DNA from: JAWPMV01 sp038527215
GTDB taxonomy: Bacteria; Bacteroidota; Bacteroidia; J057
Length of the DNA: 33,742 nt
Direction: 5' to 3'
Assembly: GCA_038527215.1 (NCBI GenBank)
Contig: JBCBGC010000087.1
Location: 1-33,742, forward strand
The position numbers were made by a program, and so were the translations under genes. Below, piece after piece: positions 6,991 to 13,738 of the stretch (positions are counted from its first letter, which is position 1; the number at the start of each line of letters is the position of its first letter). Under the pieces are notes generated by a model. That model was not told the origin of the DNA, ran no database searches, and saw only the letters and a list, made by a program, of their open reading frames with translations.

Positions 6991-7854
6991 CTAGGTGTGT
7001 TGCAGCTTTGGACTTGAGGTGAGCCACTGAAAGCGCTGGTAGGGGAAGTGCCGGTCCAACCAGACGGTAAGCGGACTGATGATAATCAAGGCCCAGATTG
7101 GGGCGTCAAACACATAGAACCATAGGGTCAGAATATAGGTCAGGGTGCCTACCGCGATGCCCCAAATGATGCGCGCCTTGGGTGCGTTGGGGGTAGTCAC
7201 AGGATCGGTTATCATGAAAAAAGTAAACAGTAAGAGGGTCCCACTGGTCAGCGTATGGAAAAAATGGTCTAGCGGCCACCCTTTGTAGAGGATTTGTTCG
7301 CAAAAAAGCAGGGCTCCGAAGGAAAGCAGGAAGCTAAGGCTAGTATCCAATCTGCCTACCTTGAGCAAAACGATCAAGCCGGCAGCGCCCATCATAAATA
7401 GCAGTATAATGTGATTTCCCCATTGTCCGGGACTGACCCAGGCGTCGCCCGTAAGCAGAATAGCCAGGATGATTCCAAAATTGGCCGGATTAAAAATATG
7501 CTTGCCTTTGCTTCGAATTAGGAATTTGCTACCGATGGCTACGGCTGCGGTAAAGGAAAGGGTCCACAAGCTGTTGGCTTTTAGCAGCAGGCACAGTCCC
7601 AGGCAAGTGATCAACGCACTTTTTAGCGAATTCCAGGACTTCCCGGTGAGCTTAATGCCGATGGCTTGAACGCCCAGACCCGTGCCCAGTAGCACGAGGT
7701 ATCCCGCCAGGTTTACCTGCCAATCCAGCGCCAGCAATCCGAAAATCAGAAAACCACCCAGGTAAAAAATCTGGAAATGCCTGGCATCTTTAAAAAAGGA
7801 TTGGAGCCCTGTGCGGGGTCGCTGCTCGGTAGGTAGAGGGGAAGTGGAGTCCAT
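6991..7854 (-). CDS. NQR2/RnfD/RnfE-family integral membrane protein (orphan RnfD-like)
   Basis: The 287-residue, highly hydrophobic product matches the NQR2/RnfD/RnfE family: a short cytoplasmic N-terminus with FFKDARHFQIFYLGGFLIFG, then KHIFNPANFGIILAILLTGD, and the signature TFFMITDPVTTPNAPKARII (about 211-230). In Rnf and Na+-NQR complexes this subunit carries covalently bound FMN and moves electrons coupled to ion transport. No other rnf or nqr subunit is present. The usual [S/T]GAT flavin-attachment motif reads SGTL here (204-207), so covalent flavin binding is doubtful. It leads an operon with two DUF2330 proteins, which suggests a distinct membrane system with exported partners rather than a classical Rnf pump. 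Confidence 0.88.
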   Translation of the reverse strand: MDSTSPLPTEQRPRTGLQSFFKDARHFQIFYLGGFLIFGLLALDWQVNLAGYLVLLGTGLGVQAIGIKLTGKSWNSLKSALITCLGLCLLLKANSLWTLSFTAAVAIGSKFLIRSKGKHIFNPANFGIILAILLTGDAWVSPGQWGNHIILLFMMGAAGLIVLLKVGRLDTSLSFLLSFGALLFCEQILYKGWPLDHFFHTLTSGTLLLFTFFMITDPVTTPNAPKARIIWGIAVGTLTYILTLWFYVFDAPIWALIIISPLTVWLDRHFPYQRFQWLTSSPKLQHT

Positions 7855-7919
7855 AAACTGTGTGAGTTGATATTTGTCCTATAGACAGAGCCTCACCAGA
7901 GATTCCACAAAATCGGGAT

Positions 7920-7952
7920 AAAAAAAAGCGCCGCTCTGGAAGGAGCAGCGCT
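7920..7952 (-). terminator. Rho-independent terminator of the small membrane protein gene
   Basis: On the minus strand AGCGCTGCTC pairs with GAGCGGCGCT (one mismatch in 10 bp, loop of 6) and is followed by eight T (plus-strand A-run 7920-7927). It lies 20 nt after the stop of the gene at 7973-8263 and separates it from the RnfD-like operon. Confidence 0.9.
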
Positions 7953-7972
7953 GAATAACGGTGATTATTTTT

Positions 7973-8263
7973 TTATTCCTCAAACACGCCTGTTCCTTTC
8001 AGAATGGTGCGCTGGTTGGGGAAGAAAAGCAGGAGGAGGCCTGTGAAAAAACCGCCTAAGCCAAAGAAGCTCAGCCAGTTATAACTTTGAGAGGCTTCTC
8101 CATTTCTCAAGGTCATCTCAATACCATTGAAGGTTTGGGTAACCTCTTCAGGTCCCCATTTAACCCAACCCCAGATGGCTACTATAAGGCCAGCGGCCAT
8201 GAGCATCAGGGAGAAAAAGGTTTTGAAATCAATGTTGGTACCTGATTGATGTGTATCTGCCAT
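7973..8263 (-). CDS. Small two-TM membrane protein of unknown function
   Basis: From the ATG at 8261-8263 the product is 96 residues (MADTHQSGTNIDFKTFF...). It has a first TM helix (SLMLMAAGLIVAIWGWVKWG), a short polar loop (GPEEVTQTFNGIEMTLRNGE) and a second TM helix (WLSFFGLGGFFTGLLLLFF), ending in a short polar tail. I do not recognise the family. The frame extends to an ATG at 8320, but a good promoter overlaps that position, so the downstream start is preferred. The gene has its own promoter and a strong terminator and is therefore probably monocistronic. Both termini are predicted on the same side of the membrane. Confidence 0.7.
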   Translation of the reverse strand: MADTHQSGTNIDFKTFFSLMLMAAGLIVAIWGWVKWGPEEVTQTFNGIEMTLRNGEASQSYNWLSFFGLGGFFTGLLLLFFPNQRTILKGTGVFEE

Positions 8264-8290
8264 GTGAAATTGTTGATTACTTTCTGAGGG

Positions 8291-8321
8291 CGAATTTAGT
8301 AAGGGAAACTTATAAGGCAAA
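8291..8321 (-). promoter_or_regulatory. Bacteroidota-type promoter for the small membrane protein
   Basis: On the minus strand TTTG (8318-8321), exactly 19 nt, then TAAATTCG (8291-8298) matches the -33 TTTG / -7 TAnnTTTG consensus with one mismatch. Transcription would start near 8284, about 20 nt before the ATG at 8263; this argues against the longer start at 8320. Confidence 0.65.
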
Positions 8322-8358
8322 GTCTGGTGGGAAGTATCTTCCAGAAAAGCTTTCCTGC

Positions 8359-9693
8359 CTATAGCACCAGCATGAAGGTAGTTCCTTGCCCTTGGGGGGA
8401 AAGGACCGACAAAGAACCCTTATGCAGTTGGAGGATCTGACGGGACAAGCTAAGGCCAATGCCGGAACCCTCACTTTTGGTGGTATAAAAGGGAATAAAT
8501 ATCCTTTCCAACTCATGCGGTGGGATGCCTGGACCATTGTCCTGGACCTCTATCTGCACTTGTTTGCGAAGGCTTCTTCTACCAGAAAGGACCACTTTTG
8601 GGGTGGGGGTTTCAGTCATGGCCTCCCGTGCATTTTTGAGCAGGTTGATCAAGACCTGGGTGAGCAGATCGGCATCTGCCTGGAAAACCAGGGCTTGAGC
8701 CGGTGGGTTAACCTCGAGGATAACCCCTGCCTGATCAAATTCTCCCTGTACCAGGGTGGCCACCCGTTGCAATAAGGCTGACAAGTTTACGTCTGCCATC
8801 GCGGGTTGAGGGATGCGGGTGAGAGAGCGGTAGGCTTCGGTAAAAGCCAACAGGCCTTTCCCCCGAAACTCAATTGCCTCCAGGCCTGCTCGGGCATCCT
8901 CTTGTAATTCCTCGTACTCCTGGGGCAGATCCTCCGCCAACATTTGCTTGAGGGTACCCGTCAGGGAGACGATAGGCGTTACAGAATTCATGATTTCGTG
9001 GGTGAGAATCCGAATCAGCTTTTGCCATGCTTCCAAATCCCTGGCCTCTAGTTCGCCTTTAATATTTTTAAAAGAAATCAGCTTTAAGGCTTCTTCTCCC
9101 AGCTTAAAATGCGTGGCCTGAATGGCCACTTCCTGTATTTCCTGGTCCACCTCAATGCGCAGCAGTTCCCGCTCTCCTTCGGGTAGGTGCTCGATGACCT
9201 GGGTCAATTGAGGATGGGTTTTGCTCAGGACTTTTAGATGCTTGAGATAGGGCCGCTTGAGCAGGTTTTCCAGCGATTGGTTAATGAGCACAATATTCCC
9301 TGCCTGGTCCAGGCAAAGGATGCCAATATCTACATGCTCCACGATGGTTTGGAGATAGCGGTATTGAATTTCCTTTTCAGCCCGAATGCGCTGGATGTGG
9401 GCATTGATCTGATTGAGCTCTTCGTATAGGTTGGTAAAAGACTTGCCTTTGCTGGTTTGGCTAAAGGTGGTGGAATAGTCTTCGAATTCAAGGGAAGAGA
9501 GAAAGTGGGTAAGATCCCGGGTGGTTTTTTCTGTGTAGCGGAGTAATTCGAGGAGGCTCCCGAGGATAAATACGCCTGAAATCAGGGTCATGACCTGGTA
9601 GCCTTCCGTTAGCCAAAAATAGCAAAAAGCCAGGCAGCTGAGTAGCAGAAGCACTGCTCGAACCAATAATTGAAGCCGAAAGGTTTGTTTCAT
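8359..9693 (-). CDS. Sensor histidine kinase (NtrB/NtrY-like) partner of the sigma-54 response regulator
   Basis: The 444-residue protein has two N-terminal TM helices (about 9-28 and 33-50) with almost no periplasmic loop. A linker/HAMP-like region (55-110), a PAS-type domain (110-210, HVDIGILCLDQAGNIVLINQ) and the catalytic core follow. The core has H-box RILTHEIMNSVTPI with His232, N-box NLLKNAREAM with Asn354, G1 DNGPGIP (385-391), F-box FIPFYTTK and G2 GSGIGLSLS (409-417), all intact. The lack of a large sensor loop suggests it senses a membrane or cytoplasmic cue, possibly through PAS. Its start is nine bases after the stop of the regulator gene at 9703, so the two are cotranscribed and are almost certainly a pair. 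The adjacent FtsX-type permease is the likely target of the circuit. Confidence 0.95.
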   Translation of the reverse strand: MKQTFRLQLLVRAVLLLLSCLAFCYFWLTEGYQVMTLISGVFILGSLLELLRYTEKTTRDLTHFLSSLEFEDYSTTFSQTSKGKSFTNLYEELNQINAHIQRIRAEKEIQYRYLQTIVEHVDIGILCLDQAGNIVLINQSLENLLKRPYLKHLKVLSKTHPQLTQVIEHLPEGERELLRIEVDQEIQEVAIQATHFKLGEEALKLISFKNIKGELEARDLEAWQKLIRILTHEIMNSVTPIVSLTGTLKQMLAEDLPQEYEELQEDARAGLEAIEFRGKGLLAFTEAYRSLTRIPQPAMADVNLSALLQRVATLVQGEFDQAGVILEVNPPAQALVFQADADLLTQVLINLLKNAREAMTETPTPKVVLSGRRSLRKQVQIEVQDNGPGIPPHELERIFIPFYTTKSEGSGIGLSLSRQILQLHKGSLSVLSPQGQGTTFMLVL

Positions 9694-9702
9694 GGGCAGG
9701 GC

Positions 9703-11079
9703 TTAGAGATCATATTTTTCCATCCTCCGGTACAAGGCTGCCCGGGTCAGACCCAAATCCTGCGCCGCTTTGCTGATATTGCCCTGGTGAAAGTGCAGGG
9801 CCTTTTGAATCATTCTTTTCTCCATTTCATGCAGGTTGAAATTATCAGGCTCAGGATCGATTTGGGTGAGTTCTTCTCGAAAGACGAAGTCTTCAGGATG
9901 TAAGTAAGGCCCTTCTCCTAAAATCACCGCCCTTTCCACGGCATGTTCTAGTTCCCGAATGTTGCCCGGCCAGGGATAGCGTTGCAGTTTTTTCCGGGTA
10001 GGCAGGGTCAGCTTCAGGGCTTTTTTTCCATATTTCTGCCTGTATCTGCTGAGGAAATGCTCCACCAGTAAAGGGATATCTTCCACCCGCTCCCTCAGGG
10101 GAGGTAAGGTTACTTCTACCGTATTGATTCGATACAACAGGTCCTGCCGGAAACTACCCTCTTTGACCATTTCGTACAAGGGTTTATTGGTAGCGCAGAT
10201 GAGGCGAATATCAAAATCCTCAGGCTTATGAGAACCTACTGGCGTAACTTTACGACTCTGGAGGACGGTGAGTAATTTTGCCTGTAGCGGCATGCTCAGG
10301 TTTCCAATTTCGTCTAAAAATAAGCTACCCCCCGCGGCGATCAGGAAGCGCCCCTGGCGGTCTGCATGGGCATCCGTAAAGGCGCCTTTTTTATGTCCGA
10401 ATAACTCACTCTCAAAAAGACTCTCCGGTAAAGCGCCTAAATCGACCTTGATAAATACTTCTTGCTGACGATGGGATTGCCGGTGGAGCGAGCGGGCAAT
10501 CAATTCTTTGCCTGTACCATTTTCCCCCAGGATCAATACATCTGCGTCGGTTTTAGCCACCTTTTCCAGGGTATTGAAAACCTTGAGCATGGCCGCTGAT
10601 TTTCCGATGATGCTAGGACCAAAAGCCGTATCTAATTCCTCACTCAAACTTTGCTGACGGGCCTGAAGCTGTTGGATGGCTTGCTTGGATTTACTTAGCT
10701 GAAAGGCACTTTTAACCGTGGCCAGCAGTTTTTCATTTTGCCAGGGCTTACTGACGAAATCCGTGGCTCCTGCCTTCATGGCTTTGACCGCCATGTCCAC
10801 ATGGCCATAAGCCGTAATCATCACCACCGGCAGGTCAGGCTGAAGTTGGTTGATTTTTTCCACCCACCTAAGTCCTTCATCCCCATCAGTATTGCCTCTT
10901 TGGAAGTTCATATCCAGAAGGACTACGTCAAAGGCTTCTTCTTTGAGCAGTTTGTTGATCCTTTTTGGATCATTGAGGGTCTGCACTTCAGCGAAGTGTC
11001 TTTTCAGTAGCAAGCGGCCACTGAGCAGTACTTCCGGATCGTCGTCCACCAGGAGGATTCTCCCATCTTTTCGAGCCAT
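9703..11079 (-). CDS. Sigma-54-dependent NtrC-family response regulator
   Basis: The 458-residue protein has three domains. The receiver (5-125) has acidic pocket DDD (12-14), phosphoacceptor Asp56, Thr89 and Lys111. The AAA+ domain (about 155-385) has Walker A GENGTGKE (185-192), the sigma-54-contacting GAFTDA loop (232-237), Walker B LFLDEIGN with Asp256-Glu257, and RYPWPGNIRELEHAVERAV. A Fis-type helix-turn-helix closes the protein (about 420-458, NISKAAQDLGLTRAALYRRM). All functional motifs are intact, so it should hydrolyse ATP and activate RNA polymerase with sigma-54 once phosphorylated. It precedes its kinase in the operon. The divergent permease gene carries a near-consensus sigma-54 promoter in the shared 242-bp intergenic region. 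Confidence 0.96.
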   Translation of the reverse strand: MARKDGRILLVDDDPEVLLSGRLLLKRHFAEVQTLNDPKRINKLLKEEAFDVVLLDMNFQRGNTDGDEGLRWVEKINQLQPDLPVVMITAYGHVDMAVKAMKAGATDFVSKPWQNEKLLATVKSAFQLSKSKQAIQQLQARQQSLSEELDTAFGPSIIGKSAAMLKVFNTLEKVAKTDADVLILGENGTGKELIARSLHRQSHRQQEVFIKVDLGALPESLFESELFGHKKGAFTDAHADRQGRFLIAAGGSLFLDEIGNLSMPLQAKLLTVLQSRKVTPVGSHKPEDFDIRLICATNKPLYEMVKEGSFRQDLLYRINTVEVTLPPLRERVEDIPLLVEHFLSRYRQKYGKKALKLTLPTRKKLQRYPWPGNIRELEHAVERAVILGEGPYLHPEDFVFREELTQIDPEPDNFNLHEMEKRMIQKALHFHQGNISKAAQDLGLTRAALYRRMEKYDL

Positions 11080-11208
11080 AGAGAAAGGCGTTTTTTAGGG
11101 CTTAGCCTGGACTTTTTCCCTTAATTCTTTCAGGAATTCCGGCTTAAAGACCAGCTTAAGGATAGGAAAAAATGTTCGAAAACGGTCACTTAATCGTGCT
11201 AATTCGGA

Positions 11209-11216
11209 CAAATATA
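11209..11216 (-). promoter_or_regulatory. Possible -7 element for the regulator-kinase operon
   Basis: The minus strand reads TATATTTG, a perfect TAnnTTTG box, about 130 nt upstream of the regulator ATG. No TTG is found 19-21 nt further upstream, so only half of the promoter is supported. Confidence 0.35.
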
Positions 11217-11274
11217 AGACCGGGAATACGTATTTTTTATATTAAAGTATTGATTGTGAGGGGACTATCTGCTT

Positions 11275-11289
11275 TGGCACCTCTATTGA
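11275..11289 (+). promoter_or_regulatory. Sigma-54 (-24/-12) promoter of the FtsX-type permease gene
   Basis: TGGCAC (11275-11280), five bases, then TTGA (11286-11289) matches the sigma-54 consensus TGGCAC-N5-TTGC in spacing and in all but the last position of the -12 element. Transcription would start near 11301, about 21 nt before the ATG at 11322, which also rules out the longer reading-frame start at 11172. A GAFTDA-type activator is encoded next door. Possible activator sites upstream are an imperfect CTTAA/TTAAG inverted repeat (11143-11160) and GGAATTCC (11133-11140); these are weak. Confidence 0.75.
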
Positions 11290-11321
11290 AATTTCCAGGG
11301 TACATCCTTAAATTTTCCATT

Positions 11322-13736
11322 ATGCTCACCAATTATCTCAAGGTTGCCTTCCGGAACTTATTCCGAAACAAAATTTACTCGCTAATCAACCTTTTTGGCC
11401 TGGCCATAGGCGTTGCTTGTTGCTTGTTGATTTTTCTTTACGTCCAGTTCGAATATTCTTACGATGCCTATCATCCGGAGGCGGATCGCATCTATCAGGT
11501 ATACCAAATCTGGGATAATGAGGAACAGGAAGGCTATATGACCACCGGCATGCCCATGGGCGCCAATCTGGTCAAGGACTTCCCGGAAATTGAAGCCTAT
11601 ACCCGTATTCATCAAAGAGGGAGTCTGGTGAAAGTGGATGATCAGGGCACGGAAAAAAGCTTTCGCGAGGACCGGATCATGTATGCCGAGGCTTCTTTCT
11701 TTGATTTTTTTGACTTCCCCCTGATTACTGCAGGAAAAGATAGCTTGCTTTCCCAACCCAATCAGGTGATTTTATCTCGCTCTACCGCTCTACGGTTTTT
11801 TGGAGAGGTGGAATCAGCCTTGGGCAAAAGCATCACCTTGACGGGTGGATTGGAACTGGTGGTAGAAGCGGTGATGGAAGACGCTCCGCTCAACACCGAC
11901 CTGCAAATTGATTTACTTGCATCCTTTCCTACCCTGCAGCAGCTTTATCGGGTACCTTCTTTTACTTCCTGGTGGTGGCCCGGTTGCCTGACTTATGTAA
12001 AAGCCATTCCTGGTGCAGACTTAACTGCGATTAGTAAGGAGCGAATGTTGGAGTTTAAGGACCGGTATCGGGAGGAATCCCTGGAGTTATATGGACAATT
12101 CCAAGCCATGGATGAGATTCGACTCAATGGCTACGGAGGGGGGACCGCCCCTTATGTCCGCTTGTTTTTAGGGATTGCTTGCATCGTGCTGCTCGTGGCC
12201 TGTATCAATTATATGAACCTGTCCACGGCCCGCTCCTCTACCCGTACCGTGGAAGTTGGGGTCCGTAAAGTGGTGGGCGCACATCGGAGTCGCCTCATCG
12301 GGCAGTTTTTAAGCGAGGCTTTTCTCATGGCCTTCCTGTCCATATTGCTGGGCCTGGGATTGAGTGAGCTGGCCTTGCCGTTTTTCAACGAAATGGCGCA
12401 GGTGAACCTGTCCTTTAACCTATTGGACCCCCGCTGGTGGCTTGGATTACTAGGGCTGGCTGGCCTGTTGGGGCTGGTGGCAGGTATTTACCCGGCCATT
12501 TTTATGGCGCAGATGCCGGTGCTCCGCATCCTAAAGGGCCAAAAGCAAGGGGGTGGCGATCGTTTCAATTTGAGGAAGGTCTTGGTCGTGGGCCAGTTTG
12601 TTGTATCTATTTGCCTGATCATTTGCACCATGGTGATCGGTAGGCAGCGCAGTTTTTTAATGGAAAAAAGCCTCGGTTACGAGCAAGAACATTTGATATA
12701 CATCAATATTGCCGATAGACCGCTGCTGATGAAAATGGAGGTGTATCGACAGGCTCTCCTGAATCTTCCAGAAGTAGAAGCGGCAGCGGTTAGCAGTTGG
12801 GCTCCCGGGGACCAGTACGTGATGAAATACCCGACCCATGTGCAAGACCGGACCGGCAAATTACAGTTTGTACCTGATGCCCATGTCCTATACGTAGGGG
12901 AAGATTTTTTCAAGACCATGGGCATGAAAACAGTGGATGGTAGATTCCTCTCAGCAGAGATGACCACGGATAAGACTGAGAGTTATATGATCAATGAGGA
13001 AATGGTGCGATTTTTTGGAGAGGATTCCACCTTTTTAAACCGGACCGCCAGGGTCTCCTATGGGGAAAATGGTCAGACGATTTATGAGAAGCGGGGCAAC
13101 ATTGTCGGCGTGCTAAAGAATTTTCATACCACAGACTTGCATGAATCGCTGGCTCCAGCCGTGATCTCTTTTGCCGGAGACAGAGATTTAGGCTTTATTC
13201 AAAGTATGCTGGTCCGACTGAAACCGGGAGAGGTACCAGCCCAAATTGAGGCCCTCAAATCTACCTGGGAATCTGTTTTTGCTTCCCACCCTTTTGAAAT
13301 GGCCTTTATGGAGGAGCGGCTTGGTAGGGCCTACAGTCGGGAGACCCAGATTAGCCGCATTTTCACCGCCTTCGCTGGTCTCGCCATTTTGATTTCCTGT
13401 CTGGGATTGCTGGGACTAGCCGCCTTTACCGCCCAACAACGCACCAAAGAAATCGGCGTCCGCAAGGTATTGGGAGCGTCTCAGTCTAGCATCCTGATTC
13501 TACTCAACCGGAGTTTTACCCGCCTGGTGATCCTGGCCTTGTTGATCGCTGTTCCCTTGGCTTATTACGTCACGCAGGAGTGGTTCCTGGTGGATTATCC
13601 CTATCAGGCAAGCTTTAGCATCTGGCCCTATTTGCTGTCCACCATCCTGGCTTTGAGCATATCTTGGCTCACTATTGGTTGGCATGCGTGGCGAGCCGCC
13701 AACCTGGATCCGGTCAAGGCCTTACGCTACGAATAA
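11322..13736 (+). CDS. ABC transporter permease, two-module MacB_PCD/FtsX family
   Basis: The 804-residue protein has the architecture common in Bacteroidota: a TM helix (about 21-41, LINLFGLAIGVACCLLIFLY), a large periplasmic MacB core domain, an FtsX block of three TMs (VRLFLGIACIVLLVACINYM with EVGVRKVVGAHRSRLIGQF just after), then a second TM, core domain and FtsX block (EIGVRKVLGASQSSILILL), ending LDPVKALRYE. Such proteins work with a MacB/LolD-type ATPase in efflux, lipoprotein transport or mechanotransmission; none is encoded nearby. The start at 11322 is chosen because the sigma-54 promoter lies just ahead. Location next to the sigma-54 regulator and kinase suggests inducible expression as part of an envelope-stress or toxic-compound response. 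It converges with the next gene, two bases between stops. Confidence 0.93.
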   Translation: MLTNYLKVAFRNLFRNKIYSLINLFGLAIGVACCLLIFLYVQFEYSYDAYHPEADRIYQVYQIWDNEEQEGYMTTGMPMGANLVKDFPEIEAYTRIHQRGSLVKVDDQGTEKSFREDRIMYAEASFFDFFDFPLITAGKDSLLSQPNQVILSRSTALRFFGEVESALGKSITLTGGLELVVEAVMEDAPLNTDLQIDLLASFPTLQQLYRVPSFTSWWWPGCLTYVKAIPGADLTAISKERMLEFKDRYREESLELYGQFQAMDEIRLNGYGGGTAPYVRLFLGIACIVLLVACINYMNLSTARSSTRTVEVGVRKVVGAHRSRLIGQFLSEAFLMAFLSILLGLGLSELALPFFNEMAQVNLSFNLLDPRWWLGLLGLAGLLGLVAGIYPAIFMAQMPVLRILKGQKQGGGDRFNLRKVLVVGQFVVSICLIICTMVIGRQRSFLMEKSLGYEQEHLIYINIADRPLLMKMEVYRQALLNLPEVEAAAVSSWAPGDQYVMKYPTHVQDRTGKLQFVPDAHVLYVGEDFFKTMGMKTVDGRFLSAEMTTDKTESYMINEEMVRFFGEDSTFLNRTARVSYGENGQTIYEKRGNIVGVLKNFHTTDLHESLAPAVISFAGDRDLGFIQSMLVRLKPGEVPAQIEALKSTWESVFASHPFEMAFMEERLGRAYSRETQISRIFTAFAGLAILISCLGLLGLAAFTAQQRTKEIGVRKVLGASQSSILILLNRSFTRLVILALLIAVPLAYYVTQEWFLVDYPYQASFSIWPYLLSTILALSISWLTIGWHAWRAANLDPVKALRYE

Positions 13737-13738
13737 AT

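Noticed and set aside
11172..11321. Upstream extension of the FtsX-type permease by 50 codons
   Set aside because: The extension contains the sigma-54 promoter and lacks similarity to the typical family N-terminus, which begins at the ATG at 11322.
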